This document shows positions 24,662 through 34,380 of a stretch of 64,000 bases of DNA, in pieces (position 1 is the first letter of the stretch; the number at the start of each line of letters is the position of its first letter). The notes beneath the pieces are model-generated. The model was not told the origin of the DNA. It did not search any database and saw only the letters and a program-made list of their open reading frames with translations. The position numbers and the translations under genes are program-made. The stretch comes from Sulfitobacter sp. DFL-14 (GTDB taxonomy: Bacteria; Pseudomonadota; Alphaproteobacteria; Rhodobacterales; Rhodobacteraceae): NCBI RefSeq assembly GCF_003335585.1, contig NZ_QBFD01000046.1, positions 710,679 to 774,678 of the forward strand, in the 5' to 3' direction.

Positions 24662-26070
24662 GATCCGAATTTCTCCAAAAGCCGCAGTTCCGCGATGCGT
24701 TCGACCTGTCGGCAGGCTTCGGAAAATTCCGTATCCCTGTCGTTGCCGATGCGTCTTTTGAAAGCCTCCTCGATGCTGGCCTTGGTATTGTCCTTGACCG
24801 CGATGATGAAGGGAAAGCCGAATTTGGCGGTGTAGGTTTCGTTCAGTTCGGTGAAGTCGGCGCGCTCCTGATCCGTGAGATTGTCCAGACCCGCGCCTGC
24901 CTGTTCGGCGGTGCTTTCACGGGTCAGCCGCCCAGCTGCTGCAAGTTTCCCGGCCAGATCAGGGTGCGCGGCAAGCACGCTCAGGCGCTGCTGCTCTGAC
25001 GCGCCCCGAAACACGCCGGAAAGGGCCTGATGCACACCCTGCGCCGTGTCATGGGTCAGCCCCAGTTCACCGTCAAAGGCAGCTTCGGCGATCCATGCAG
25101 AATGCTCGAATATTCCCCCGAATTCCGAGACAAAGGTGGCGCGGTCCATCTCTGACGGTCTGCTGAAAGTCACAGGCGGGTTCTGCCTGATCCAATGCTG
25201 CGCGATTTGATGGCGTGTCGCAAACCAGACGCCTTCATGTGATTTCATGTATTCAATCACACGGCGCAGGGCTGCGGCGCGGCCGGGTCGTCCGATCAAC
25301 CGGCAGTGCAGGCCGATGGACAGCATCTTTGGCGCGCCGCTCTCGCCTTCCTCGTAGAGGAAGTCAAAGCTGTCCTTCAGATAGGATTCAAACTGATCCC
25401 CATTGGTGAAGCCGGCCTGAATGGCAAACCGCATGTCGTTGCAGTCCATCGTATAGGGGACAATCAGCTGGTGTCGACCCGCAAAGGTCATCCAATAAGG
25501 CAGATCGTCGGCATAGCTGTCGGCAACATAGTCGAACTGCCCCGTTTCAGAGGCCAGACGCACCGTGTTGTTTGAACACCGCCCGGTGTACCAACCCCGC
25601 GGCGCTTCGCCCACGGCCAGTGTATGCACCCGGATCGCTTCGGCAATCTGTGCGCGCTCTTCTTCTTCCGGCATGTCCTTGTGCTCGACCCATTTTAGAC
25701 CGTGGCTGGCAATCTCCCAATCCGCGGCCTTCATGGCGGCAACCTGTTCCGGGGCGCGAGCAAGGGCGGTTGCGACACCGTAGACCGTGACCGGAATATC
25801 CCTGAGCATCCGGTGAACCCGCCAGAAACCGGCGCGCGATCCATATTCATAGATCGATTCCATGTTCCAATGCCGCTGCCCCGGCCAGGGTTGTGCGCCT
25901 GTAATTTCAGAAAGAAAGGCCTCCGACGCGGGATCCCCATGCAGGATGTTGTTCTCGCCGCCTTCTTCATAGTTCAGGACAATCTGAACAGCGATTTTTG
26001 CGCCATTTGGCCAATTTGCAGCTGGCGGTGTGGCACCATATCCGGTCATGTCGCGCGGGTATCGGGTCAT
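24658..26070 (-). CDS. puuE: Allantoinase PuuE fused to OHCU decarboxylase
   Basis: 470-aa fusion. Residues 1 to about 300 are a polysaccharide-deacetylase-like cofactor-independent allantoinase (IVLNYEEGGENN, IASHGLKWVEHKDM, GWYTGRCSNNTVRL, GLHCRLIGRPGR). From about residue 307 the OHCU decarboxylase domain follows, with AHPDLAGKLA (catalytic His), STAEQAGAGLD (Glu) and FGFPFIIAVK. The two domains catalyse consecutive steps after HIU hydrolase: decarboxylation to S-allantoin and its hydrolysis to allantoate. AGGAGG precedes the ATG. Confidence 0.92.
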   Translation of the reverse strand: MTRYPRDMTGYGATPPAANWPNGAKIAVQIVLNYEEGGENNILHGDPASEAFLSEITGAQPWPGQRHWNMESIYEYGSRAGFWRVHRMLRDIPVTVYGVATALARAPEQVAAMKAADWEIASHGLKWVEHKDMPEEEERAQIAEAIRVHTLAVGEAPRGWYTGRCSNNTVRLASETGQFDYVADSYADDLPYWMTFAGRHQLIVPYTMDCNDMRFAIQAGFTNGDQFESYLKDSFDFLYEEGESGAPKMLSIGLHCRLIGRPGRAAALRRVIEYMKSHEGVWFATRHQIAQHWIRQNPPVTFSRPSEMDRATFVSEFGGIFEHSAWIAEAAFDGELGLTHDTAQGVHQALSGVFRGASEQQRLSVLAAHPDLAGKLAAAGRLTRESTAEQAGAGLDNLTDQERADFTELNETYTAKFGFPFIIAVKDNTKASIEEAFKRRIGNDRDTEFSEACRQVERIAELRLLEKFGS

Positions 26071-26211
26071 TCTTTTCCTCCTGGTTGGACCGCTTGTAAT
26101 TCAAAACAATAGTAAGGATTTTCAAAAAAATCAGGAAGGAGCCTCAATCAGCTCCGGGTTTGTGAATCATGACGCCAATTGACAGACTGTGCGAAACCAA
26201 AGGAGCACGCC

Positions 26212-26565
26212 ATGTCCGGCTATTTGACCACCCACGTTCTCGACACAGCCAGGGGCTGCCCGGCCGAAGGGCTGAAGATCGAATTGTTCCGCATTGATGG
26301 AGAGAGCCGCACGAAGCTGAAGTCGGTCGTGACAAACGATGACGGGCGCACGGATTCTCAGATCCTGCCAGCCGAGGCGTTTGAAGTGGGCGTTTATGAA
26401 CTGGTTTTCCATGCCGGTGCATATCTTGACCGCACAGGAGTGTCCCCGGAACAGCCCAGGTTTCTTGACGTCATTCCCCTTCGGTTCGGGATGTCGCAGG
26501 CACAGCATTACCATGTGCCGCTGCTGCTTTCCCCCTTCGGGTATTCAACCTATCGCGGAAGCTGA
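26212..26565 (+). CDS. uraH: 5-hydroxyisourate hydrolase (transthyretin-like)
   Basis: 117-aa protein with the signature [17 protein letters not shown] at the start (His), SDGRT-type loop [11 protein letters not shown] (Arg), the central [17 protein letters not shown] and the terminal YRGS tetrad. It opens the ring of 5-hydroxyisourate made by the urate oxidase. AAAGGAG lies 7 bases before the ATG. It is divergent from the allantoinase gene, and its last 16 bases overlap the convergent LysR gene. Confidence 0.95.
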   Translation: MSGYLTTHVLDTARGCPAEGLKIELFRIDGESRTKLKSVVTNDDGRTDSQILPAEAFEVGVYELVFHAGAYLDRTGVSPEQPRFLDVIPLRFGMSQAQHYHVPLLLSPFGYSTYRGS

Positions 26566-27482
26566 TCCGGCAGCCTGGTGTCCTTGATGACGCCGACGAT
26601 CCGATCCGAGACGAAATCCATGAACAGCCGGGACTTCGGGTCCTGATGCCTGCGGTGCGTGAACAGGCAGGCCATCTGGATGGGTTCCGGGGGGGTCTCC
26701 TCTCCGACGACGACAAGCGCGCTGGATGCGAGATGCCGGGCCACTTCGAAAACGGGTTTCAGGGCGATGCCGTGACCCGCCAGCGCCCAATCCACCAGAA
26801 CGTCACCGTCGTCGCATTCATATCGTCCGGCGACGCGGAAACGCTTTGGCCCTGACGTGGTGATCAGAGGCCATTGGAATTCCGTCGCACCGGGAAAGCG
26901 CAGGTTGAGGCACTCGTGCTTGTCCCTGACAATCTCATGGCCGGAACGCGGATGCCCACGCTGCGCGATATAGGCCGGGGATGCGCAAAGCACTCGTTGT
27001 ACATCTGCAATTTTCTTGATCTTCAGATTGCTGTCCTCGGGCTGGCCGAGGAAATAGGCAAGATCCAACCCTTCGGTGGTGAGGTCGACCTTTCGGTCCG
27101 ACAACCGCAACCGCACGCTGACGTCGGGATATTCCGCCAGAAATGCCGGCATCTGTGGCGCAATCAGCCGTCTGCCGACGCCCAGGGGTGCAGCCACATA
27201 GAGAGACCCGCGCGGGCTGTCCGTGATCGCCGTGACTTCCGCCTCTGCCGCTTCGATGGATTCCAGGATCTCGCAGGCACCGCGATAGAAGGCCTGGCCT
27301 TGCTCGGTCACGCTCAGGTTCCTTGTGGTCCGTTGAAACAGCCTGACGCCAAGGTGGTCTTCCAACTGTGAAATCCGCGACGAGGTAACCGCAGGCGAAA
27401 CCCGCAGATCGCGACCGGCAGCCGACATGCTGCCAAGCTCGTAGACCCGGACAAAAGTGCGGATGTTCTCAAAATAGGACAT
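26550..27482 (-). CDS. LysR-family regulator, purine cluster copy 1
   Basis: 310-aa LysR regulator with N-terminal winged helix ([40 protein letters not shown]) and the co-inducer domain. It is a close paralogue of the LysR protein at 35376-36278 over the whole length; both share [12 protein letters not shown]-like and [12 protein letters not shown] blocks. It is divergent from the urate oxidase gene. The inverted repeat ATTGTTCTG / CAGAACAAT at 27481-27534 is a possible binding site. A purine intermediate is the likely effector. Confidence 0.85.
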   Translation of the reverse strand: MSYFENIRTFVRVYELGSMSAAGRDLRVSPAVTSSRISQLEDHLGVRLFQRTTRNLSVTEQGQAFYRGACEILESIEAAEAEVTAITDSPRGSLYVAAPLGVGRRLIAPQMPAFLAEYPDVSVRLRLSDRKVDLTTEGLDLAYFLGQPEDSNLKIKKIADVQRVLCASPAYIAQRGHPRSGHEIVRDKHECLNLRFPGATEFQWPLITTSGPKRFRVAGRYECDDGDVLVDWALAGHGIALKPVFEVARHLASSALVVVGEETPPEPIQMACLFTHRRHQDPKSRLFMDFVSDRIVGVIKDTRLPDQLPR

Positions 27483-27534
27483 TGTTCTGCTTTTTTTGAT
27501 ACAGCTTGGTCATTCACAGCAATACCAGAACAAT
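27481..27534. promoter_or_regulatory. Inverted repeat in LysR/puuD divergent promoter
   Basis: ATTGTTCTG (27481-27489) and CAGAACAAT (27526-27534) are perfect inverted copies 36 bases apart. The left arm touches the start codon of the LysR gene. It may be a two-half-site operator for that regulator or chance; the spacing is wider than a standard LysR box. Confidence 0.3.
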
Positions 27535-27581
27535 TCTTTCTCGCCTAGTCTGTTGTCAGTTTCGATTCCAGGGAGGTGGAA

Positions 27582-28820
27582 ATGTACGACTTCGCAATCA
27601 TGTGGGACTGGTTCGCTTTTTCGATCCGATGGCTGCACGTCATCACGGCGATGGCCTGGATCGGCGCGTCGTTCTATTTCATTGCCCTCGACCTGATGCT
27701 GAAACCCGCAGAGGACATGCCCGAGGGTGCCTATGGTGAAGAGTGGGAAGTCCATGGCGGCGGTTTTTACCACACCACGAAATACCTTGTCGCGCCTGCG
27801 CGCATGCCAGAGCACCTGACCTGGCATAAATGGCAAAGCTACACGACCTGGCTCTCCGGTGCGGGGCTTTTGATGATCATCTACTGGGTGGGCGGTGAGC
27901 TGTTCCTGCTCGACCCGACCAAGGCCGACCTCTCCCTCTGGCAAGGTATCCTGATCTCGGGTGGTTCCCTGACCCTCGGCTGGCTGGCCTATGATTTCAT
28001 GTGCAAGTCGAAGCTGAGTGAAAAGCCGACAATCCTCATGCTGCTTTTGTTTGTGATCCTCGTGGTGATGTCCTGGGGCTACAACCAGATATTCACGGGC
28101 CGCGCCGCCCTGCTGCATCTGGGCGCTTTCACCGCGACCATCATGACAGCCAATGTTTTCTTCCAGATCATGCCAAATCAGCGCATCGTGGTCGAAGACC
28201 TCAAGGCAGGGCGCACCCCTGATGCCAAATACGGCAAGATTGCCAAGGTGCGGTCGACGCACAACAACTACCTCACGCTGCCGGTCGTGTTCCTGATGCT
28301 CAGCAACCATTATCCGCTGGCCTTCGGGACCCAGTATGCATGGATCATCGCCAGCCTGATCTTTCTCACAGGCGTGACAATCCGGCATTACTTCAACACC
28401 ATGCACAAGACCGGAACGGGGCCCCATTGGACCTGGGCTGTCACGGTCATTCTGATAATCGTCATCGCCTGGCTTTCCTCCGTCCGTCCCACCAAAACGG
28501 TGGAGGACGCAGAAGCGCGTGATCTGACATCCTACGAGCAGAGGTTCGTTGCGGCCGAAGGGTTCGATGACGCTTACGACATCGTTCTGGGTAATTGTTC
28601 GATGTGCCACGCACGCGAGCCGTTCTGGGACGGGGTCAGATGGGCACCGAAAGGCGTGTTCCTTGAAACCCAGGGCGATGTGGCGCGGCATGCAGATCAG
28701 ATCTACCTTCACGCCGGTGTCAGCCACGCCATGCCACCGCCAAATGCCATCGCAACCATGACCCCCGAAAACCGGGAAAAGATCATTGCATGGGTGCGCA
28801 ACGCGCGCGCTGAGAAATAA
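27582..28820 (+). CDS. puuD: Membrane urate hydroxylase (PuuD) with C-terminal cytochrome c domain
   Basis: 412-aa protein with about eight membrane helices (WFAFSIRWLHVITAMAWIGA and following) and conserved His residues. A C-terminal cytochrome c domain contains the haem-binding CSMCH (near residue 340) and an axial Met in HAMPPPNAIATM. PuuD oxidises urate to 5-hydroxyisourate and passes electrons to the respiratory chain, unlike uricase, which uses oxygen directly and makes peroxide. GGGAGG precedes the ATG; a GTG two codons upstream lies inside that box. Confidence 0.93.
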   Translation: MYDFAIMWDWFAFSIRWLHVITAMAWIGASFYFIALDLMLKPAEDMPEGAYGEEWEVHGGGFYHTTKYLVAPARMPEHLTWHKWQSYTTWLSGAGLLMIIYWVGGELFLLDPTKADLSLWQGILISGGSLTLGWLAYDFMCKSKLSEKPTILMLLLFVILVVMSWGYNQIFTGRAALLHLGAFTATIMTANVFFQIMPNQRIVVEDLKAGRTPDAKYGKIAKVRSTHNNYLTLPVVFLMLSNHYPLAFGTQYAWIIASLIFLTGVTIRHYFNTMHKTGTGPHWTWAVTVILIIVIAWLSSVRPTKTVEDAEARDLTSYEQRFVAAEGFDDAYDIVLGNCSMCHAREPFWDGVRWAPKGVFLETQGDVARHADQIYLHAGVSHAMPPPNAIATMTPENREKIIAWVRNARAEK

Positions 28821-28905
28821 TCAGATACTGCAATGCTGCCAAGTCAGCCCGGGTATCAGGCTATGGCAGAGTGCCCTTCGTCTCGATGACTGCAGGTCCG
28901 ACGCG

Positions 28906-28932
28906 GACGGCCAGCGCAATGGGCTGACCGTC
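28906..28932. terminator. Hairpin between convergent puuD and bhcD
   Basis: GACGGCCAGC and GCTGACCGTC pair over 10 positions with one mismatch and a 7-base loop. It is placed between the two stops, without a clear T-run. Confidence 0.35.
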
Positions 28933-28964
28933 TGACACCCCTAGCCAATACCGGGCCCCTGCCC

Positions 28965-29930
28965 TCAAAAATCGACCTCGATGGCGACGCCCTTTTTCAC
29001 GGCAAGCTCCACAACGCTTGCCGCCACGGCAAGATCCTGCAAGCCCACACCGGTGCCATCAAACAGGGTGATCTCGCTCTCCGAGGTCCGCCCCTTATGG
29101 GTGCCGTTTATGACAGCTCCGATCTGGTGAACGTCGCTTTCCCTAATCAGGCCCTGGGCAACCGCATGTTGCGCCTCGCCGATGCTGATGGATTGCGCGA
29201 CCTCATCCGTGAACACGGTGGATCTGGCAAGCAGCGCCGCTTCGACTTCCTGTTTGCCCTTGGTGTCCGTCCCCATGCAGGCGATATGCGTGCCCTCTGA
29301 TATGTGGTCGGCCATGATGCTGGGCGCAAATGTCGATGTGATCGAGATCACCACATCCGCCTCTGTCATGCCTTCAAGCGGGACCGCCTCGAAAGGCAGG
29401 CCAGCCTCTTGTGCGATCTTTTCGATGTTGGGCAGCATTTCAGGATGATAATTCCAGCCGATCACCTTCTCGAATTGTCGCTGTTCAAGGGCAGCGCGCA
29501 GCTGGAATGTGGCCTGATGGCCGGCACCCACCATGCCCATGACCTTCGCGTCCTTGCGCGCCAGATGTTTGATCGACACGGAGGAAGCCGCCGCCGTGCG
29601 CAGGGCCGTCAACAGGTTGCCGCCGACCATCGCCCTGACCTTGCCGGTGTCCGGGTCGAACAGGAAAACCGTCGATTGGTGGTTGATCAGGTCGTGCTTT
29701 TCAAGGTTGTGGGGCCAGTAACCGCCCGCCTTCAGACCCAGGGCCATGCCCGCTTTGTCGAAGCCGCCCTTGAAGCCGTAAAGCGCATCCTCATGGCCGA
29801 TGGCCTCGCGGATCACCGGGAAATTATAGGCGTCTTTCGCTGCCATGGCGGCAAATACACCCTCGACCGCATCAAATGCAGCATCACGGGTCATCAGGTT
29901 GGCAATTTCGCGTTCAGGAACGATCAGCAT
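28965..29930 (-). CDS. bhcD: Iminosuccinate reductase (beta-hydroxyaspartate cycle)
   Basis: 321-aa member of the ornithine cyclodeaminase/mu-crystallin family with a Rossmann loop VMGMVGAGHQATFQL and upstream KAGGYWPHN (Lys). In the bhc context it is BhcD, which reduces iminosuccinate to aspartate with NADH and so regenerates the amino donor for BhcA. The chosen ATG has GGAG 6 bases upstream; an ATG four codons earlier lacks one. It is the last gene of bhcABCD, 102 bases after bhcC. Taken alone it could be called ornithine cyclodeaminase; the neighbours decide. Confidence 0.9.
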   Translation of the reverse strand: MLIVPEREIANLMTRDAAFDAVEGVFAAMAAKDAYNFPVIREAIGHEDALYGFKGGFDKAGMALGLKAGGYWPHNLEKHDLINHQSTVFLFDPDTGKVRAMVGGNLLTALRTAAASSVSIKHLARKDAKVMGMVGAGHQATFQLRAALEQRQFEKVIGWNYHPEMLPNIEKIAQEAGLPFEAVPLEGMTEADVVISITSTFAPSIMADHISEGTHIACMGTDTKGKQEVEAALLARSTVFTDEVAQSISIGEAQHAVAQGLIRESDVHQIGAVINGTHKGRTSESEITLFDGTGVGLQDLAVAASVVELAVKKGVAIEVDF

Positions 29931-30032
29931 CGGTTTCTCCATTGGAATTCATGTATATGCGCGCGCCGCGACAGAGATCGGGCGCGCGCTAATTTTGGTG
30001 TCCGGCAGCGCGTTGCCGCCGGAAGCGAGGGA

Positions 30033-31196
30033 TCAATAGGCCTTGCCGCGTGCCGATACCGGCCAGACGGTTTCAACCTTGCCGCCGCGCACGCCGACAT
30101 ACCAGTCGTGCACATTGCAGGTCGGGTCGCAGTGCCCCGGCACCAGCTTCAGCTTGTCATTGACCTTGAGCGCGCCGTTGGGATCACCAACAACGCCGTG
30201 TTCGTCGGAACATTTCAGGTATTCCACATCGTCGCGGCCATAGACGAACGGCAGGCCGCTGTCGACGGATTGCGCCTTCAGCCCGGCATCCACGATCGCC
30301 TTGTCGGCCTTTGCGTGGCTCATCACGGTGGTCAGGATGAACAATGCGTTTTCCCATTCGCCCTTGTCGATGCGGTTCCCGTCCTTGTCGAGGATCCGCC
30401 CGTAATCGGCATCCATGAAGGCGTAGGAGCCACATTGCAGCTCGTTGTAAACATTCGATGCGCTTTCAAAGTAATAGGATCCGGTGCCGCCGCCGCCAAC
30501 GATGTCACATTCCAGACCGTTGCTCTTGAGGCCATTCACCGCATCTGCCACCTGTACGATTGCGGCGTCCAGTTTTTCTTTGCGGTCAGTGTAAAGATCG
30601 AGGTGCTGCATGGCGCCCTGGTAGGCCTGGATGCCGGCAAATTTCAATCCTTCTGCCGCGTCGATCAACTTGGCGATGTGCACGACGTCCTGCGTGGTGC
30701 TGACACCGCAGCGGCCCGCGCCGCAATCGATTTCAACCAGGGCCTCGATCTGGGTACCATGTCTGACGGCCGCTTCTGACAATGCCTTCACGTTATCCGC
30801 ATCGTCCACGCAGACCAGAATGCGCGCGCCCGATTTCGGCAAACGCGCCAGGCGGTCGATCTTGGCCGGATCGGTGACCTGGTTCGACACCATCACATCC
30901 TTGATGCCGCCGCGTACAAAGACTTCGGCCTCCGACACTTTCTGGCAGCACACACCGACCGCATGGCCAAGATCCTGCTGCAGCTTCAGCACGTCGACGG
31001 ATTTGTGCATCTTGCCATGGGCGCGGTGGCGCATGCCGTGGTCGCGCGCGTAATCGCCCATTTTCCTGATGTTGCGCTCAAGCGCGTCAAGATCCAGGAT
31101 CAGACAGGGTGTCTGAATCTCTGCCTCGTCCATGCCGGGCAAGGCCGGAATGTCATAGCCGACTTCGTATTCGTCCAGTTTAACATGCGTGTTCAT
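30033..31196 (-). CDS. bhcC: Beta-hydroxyaspartate aldolase
   Basis: 387-aa D-threonine-aldolase-type (alanine racemase fold III) PLP enzyme: TPCLILDLDALERNI, RHRAHGKMHKS with the cofactor Lys near residue 62, EIDCGAGRCGV, and the metal site in VPGHCDPTCNVHDWYVGVR (His-x-Cys pattern). BhcC condenses glyoxylate and glycine to (2R,3S)-beta-hydroxyaspartate. The start ATG has GAAGGA about 9 bases upstream. It follows bhcB by 13 bases. D-threonine aldolase alone would be the naive call. Confidence 0.9.
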   Translation of the reverse strand: MNTHVKLDEYEVGYDIPALPGMDEAEIQTPCLILDLDALERNIRKMGDYARDHGMRHRAHGKMHKSVDVLKLQQDLGHAVGVCCQKVSEAEVFVRGGIKDVMVSNQVTDPAKIDRLARLPKSGARILVCVDDADNVKALSEAAVRHGTQIEALVEIDCGAGRCGVSTTQDVVHIAKLIDAAEGLKFAGIQAYQGAMQHLDLYTDRKEKLDAAIVQVADAVNGLKSNGLECDIVGGGGTGSYYFESASNVYNELQCGSYAFMDADYGRILDKDGNRIDKGEWENALFILTTVMSHAKADKAIVDAGLKAQSVDSGLPFVYGRDDVEYLKCSDEHGVVGDPNGALKVNDKLKLVPGHCDPTCNVHDWYVGVRGGKVETVWPVSARGKAY

Positions 31197-31209
31197 AACT
31201 TGGGGTCCT

Positions 31210-32175
31210 TCACTTGAGCCAGGGCAGCAGGTCGAGGTCAACATTGCCGCCGGTGATGATGATGCCGACACGTTTGCCGGCAAACCTTTCCTTGTTCTTC
31301 AAAATCGTCGCCAGCGGCACGGAAGAGCTGGCCTCCATCACAATGCGCAGATGTTTCCAGCTCAGTTTCATCGCAGCGATGATTTCCTCTTCGGAGGCAG
31401 TCAGAATATCGGTGACGTGGTTGGATACGAAATGCCAGGTCAGGTTCTTCAGCGGCACCAGCAACCCGTCCGCGATGGTCTGGGGGGCATCGTCCGCAAT
31501 GATGTGACCCGCCTTGAAACTGCGGTAGGCGTCGTCGGCCTGTTCCGGCTCTGCCGCGATGATCTGCGTTTCGGGCGCGAGATTGGACAGGGTCAGGCAG
31601 GTGCCCGAGATCATGCCGCCGCCACCAATCGGTGCCACCATCATGTCAAGCCCGTCGGTCTGTTCAAGGAACTCCTTTGCACAGGTCCCCTGCCCCGCGA
31701 TCACGCGCGGATCGTTGTAGGGATGCACGAAATCACCGCCGGTTTCTGCCTGCACCCTGGCAAATGTTTCCTCGCGCGAGGAGGTGGAGGGCTCGCATTC
31801 GGTGATCCTGCCGCCATAGCGCGCGACCGTGTCCTTTTTGGCCTGTGGTGCCGTGCGTGGCATCACAACGTTGCAGGGGATTCCCCGCCGCATCGCCGCA
31901 TAGCTCAGGCAGGAGGCATGGTTCCCCGACGAATGGGTGGCCACGCCCAGGCGGGCCTGTTCGTCGCTCAGCCCGAACACGGCGTTGGACGCACCGCGCA
32001 CCTTGAATGCGCCGGGTTCCTGAAAGTTCTCGCATTTGAAGAACAGTTCCGCACCCGTCAGTTCGTTCAGATAGGCCGAACTGCGCACCGGTGTGCGACG
32101 GATGTGCGGCTTGATCCGCTCATGCGCGTCCTCCATGTCCTTGAGCGTCGGGATATACATCGTGTTATCCATCAT
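31210..32175 (-). CDS. bhcB: Beta-hydroxyaspartate dehydratase
   Basis: 321-aa fold-type II PLP enzyme (serine/threonine dehydratase family). PLP lysine is Lys58 in GAFKVRGASNA; the phosphate loop is APIGGGGMISGTCL and SSGNHA lies near residue 90. BhcB dehydrates beta-hydroxyaspartate to iminosuccinate, the substrate of BhcD. The ATG overlaps the bhcA stop by 4 bases. Threonine dehydratases with regulatory ACT domains are longer; none is seen here. Confidence 0.9.
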   Translation of the reverse strand: MMDNTMYIPTLKDMEDAHERIKPHIRRTPVRSSAYLNELTGAELFFKCENFQEPGAFKVRGASNAVFGLSDEQARLGVATHSSGNHASCLSYAAMRRGIPCNVVMPRTAPQAKKDTVARYGGRITECEPSTSSREETFARVQAETGGDFVHPYNDPRVIAGQGTCAKEFLEQTDGLDMMVAPIGGGGMISGTCLTLSNLAPETQIIAAEPEQADDAYRSFKAGHIIADDAPQTIADGLLVPLKNLTWHFVSNHVTDILTASEEEIIAAMKLSWKHLRIVMEASSSVPLATILKNKERFAGKRVGIIITGGNVDLDLLPWLK

Positions 32176-33362
32176 GCTGCCGCTTTCCTGGCCGATGCCT
32201 GGCCGTGGCGATAGAACGCCTGTGCCGCGGCGACGCCGGAGCCCAGTTTGATGTCGAGGCCCAGGTCCACCATCACCATTTCGGCGGTGGCCAGACCCGA
32301 CAGCATCATCGCATCTGTCAGGCTGCCCAGATGGCCAATCCGGAACACCTTGCCTGCAACCTCGCCCAACCCAACGCCGAATGCCATGCCATAGGTCTTG
32401 GCGGCGACAGTCACGATATCGGTGGCGTTGAACCCTTCCGGGGTGCGGATGGCGGAAACCGTGTCGGAATAGAATTCCGGCGATGCGGCACACAGCTCCA
32501 GCCCCCAGGCGTCAGCCGCCTTGCGCACGCCTTCGGCAATCCGGTGGTGGCGGGCAAAGACGTTCTCCAGCCCTTCATCCAGCAGCATGTCCAGCGACAG
32601 TTTCAGACCATTCATCAGGCCAACCGGCGGCGTGTAGGGGAAGGCGTTGTTGTCGTATCCCTTCTGCATGTCCTTGATGTCAAAGAAGGTGCGCGGCAGC
32701 GTGGCCTCGTCGCCTGCCCTGATCGCCTTGTCCGAGAAACCCAGGATCGCAAGACCCGCAGGCAGCATGAAGCCTTTCTGGCTGCCGGTCACGGCAACAT
32801 CGACGCCCCATTCGTCAAAGCGGAAATCCATCGACGCGATGGAACTGACCCCGTCCACGAACAACAACGCCGGGTGCCCCGCAGCATCCATCGCCTTGCG
32901 GATTGCACCGATGTCGGATTTCACACCGGTTGCGGTTTCGTTATGCGTCGCCAGCACGACCTTGATGTCGTGGTTCTTGTCCGCTTTCAGGATAGCCTCA
33001 TATGTCTCGGCAGGAATGCCCTGCCCCCATGGGGTTTCAACCACCTGAACATCCAGCCCGTGTCGCTGGCACATGTCGATCCAGCGATGGCTGAACATCC
33101 CGTTGCGTGCGGCAAGCACCTTGTCACCCGCGTTCAGGCAATTGCTCAGCGCGGTTTCCCAGCCGCCGGTCCCGGTCGAGGGGAAAATGAAGATCTTCGC
33201 GCTGTCCGACTTCAGAACCTTGCGGACGCCCTCAAGGCAGGGATGCAGGATCTTGCCGAAGACCGGCGAACGGTGGTCGATCGTCGGCATGTAGCAGGCC
33301 TGACGGAGGGCTTCGGGCATGTTGGTCGGGCCCGGAATGAAAACAGGGTTCTGGAAGCTCAT
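32172..33362 (-). CDS. bhcA: Aspartate-glyoxylate aminotransferase
   Basis: 396-aa class V aminotransferase (serine-glyoxylate type): FIPGPTNMPEALRQA, FPSTGTGGWETALSN, VDGVSSIASMDF and VTGSQKGFMLPAG with cofactor Lys196. In the cycle it makes glycine and oxaloacetate from glyoxylate and aspartate. AAGGAGACCATC precedes the ATG; ten in-frame codons upstream carry no ribosome-binding site. It is the first gene of bhcABCD and divergent from the IclR-type bhcR. Confidence 0.92.
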   Translation of the reverse strand: MSFQNPVFIPGPTNMPEALRQACYMPTIDHRSPVFGKILHPCLEGVRKVLKSDSAKIFIFPSTGTGGWETALSNCLNAGDKVLAARNGMFSHRWIDMCQRHGLDVQVVETPWGQGIPAETYEAILKADKNHDIKVVLATHNETATGVKSDIGAIRKAMDAAGHPALLFVDGVSSIASMDFRFDEWGVDVAVTGSQKGFMLPAGLAILGFSDKAIRAGDEATLPRTFFDIKDMQKGYDNNAFPYTPPVGLMNGLKLSLDMLLDEGLENVFARHHRIAEGVRKAADAWGLELCAASPEFYSDTVSAIRTPEGFNATDIVTVAAKTYGMAFGVGLGEVAGKVFRIGHLGSLTDAMMLSGLATAEMVMVDLGLDIKLGSGVAAAQAFYRHGQASARKAAA

Positions 33363-33455
33363 GATGGTCTCCTTTTCTGAGATTAACGCCAAATTAGCAA
33401 AGGCCGGGCATCTATGATATTTTTTTGAAATCGTTTTTCACTTTCTTACGATGTC

Positions 33456-33467
33456 GAATAATTATTC
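33456..33467. promoter_or_regulatory. Candidate BhcR operator palindrome
   Basis: GAATAATTATTC is a perfect 12-base palindrome in the AT-rich bhcA/bhcR divergent region. A second, shorter TTCA-N5-TGAA lies about 30 bases away at 33487-33499. The position suits control of both transcripts; no binding data are visible from sequence. Confidence 0.4.
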
Positions 33468-33531
33468 ATTGTCAGTGACTTGCATTTTTCATAATGTGAA
33501 GGTGTTTTTCAGATATTTGGGAATGCAGTTT

Positions 33532-34380
33532 ATGGTTTTGCAAAAGAACGACAGTCAGGGCGCACGGAAAACCCGGGGCCGCCCGCGGGATTGGGATGAC
33601 AAGACGGAACAGAACACCATCAAATCGCTGGATCGCGCGATGGAGGTCTTTGAATTCCTGAGCGAGGCCCAGGGCAAGACGCTGTCCGGTCTGGCCACCG
33701 ATCTTGGGCAGTCTCCCGCCACTGTTTACCGCATTCTTGTCACCCTGGAAGGTCGCGGACTGGTTGAATTCGATCAGGCCGATCAGGTCTGGCACATCGG
33801 CCCCCGCGCCTTCGTGATCGGCGCCCGGTTTCTCAAACGCACCAGCCTGGTCGAACGCGCCCGCCCTTTCCTGCGGCAGCTGATGAACGAAACCGGAGAG
33901 ACCGCGAACCTCGGGATCGAACAGAACCGCCATGTCCTGTTTGTCAGCCAGGTCGAGACCAATGCCAGCATCCGCGCATTCTTTCCGCCCGGCACCCTGT
34001 CGCGGCTGCACGCTTCTGGCATCGGCAAGGCGCTGATGGCACAGATGGACGCGGCGCGCATCGACAACATATTGTCGAGCGGACCGCTGGAACGGTTCAC
34101 GGAAAACACATTGACGGACCGCAACAGCCTGTTGGCGGATCTGGCCGAAACCCGGGCGCGGGGTTTTGCGATAGATGGTGAAGAACGCAATCTTGGCATG
34201 CGCTGCATCGCCGCGCCGGTGTTCGACATGAACAGCGAAGCGGTGGCCGGCATTTCGGTTTCCGGCCCGACCTCGCGGATCGGGTTGGAAACCATCGAAA
34301 ACCTCGGCATTGCGGTTGCCGCCGCGGCGCGTGAGCTGACGGCGGCCATTGGCGGAGAGCCGAACCAGCGCCTTCGTTGA
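33532..34380 (+). CDS. bhcR: IclR-family regulator of the beta-hydroxyaspartate cycle
   Basis: About 282 aa. A basic N-terminal tail (RKTRGRPRDWDDK) leads to the IclR winged helix (NTIKSLDRAMEVFEFLSE, SPATVYRILVTLEGRGLVEF) and the ligand domain (ETGETANLGIEQNRHVLFVS and HASGIGKALMAQM). It is divergent from bhcA, as bhcR is in Paracoccus, where glyoxylate is the effector. Start codons are ambiguous: ATG at 33532 with GGGA 9 bases before, ATG at 33523, or one further upstream. Its stop lies directly beside that of allE. Confidence 0.88.
   Translation: MVLQKNDSQGARKTRGRPRDWDDKTEQNTIKSLDRAMEVFEFLSEAQGKTLSGLATDLGQSPATVYRILVTLEGRGLVEFDQADQVWHIGPRAFVIGARFLKRTSLVERARPFLRQLMNETGETANLGIEQNRHVLFVSQVETNASIRAFFPPGTLSRLHASGIGKALMAQMDAARIDNILSSGPLERFTENTLTDRNSLLADLAETRARGFAIDGEERNLGMRCIAAPVFDMNSEAVAGISVSGPTSRIGLETIENLGIAVAAAARELTAAIGGEPNQRLR

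Noticed and set aside
28965-29930. Ornithine cyclodeaminase
   Set aside because: The family is right, but the bhcABC neighbours make iminosuccinate reductase the better call.
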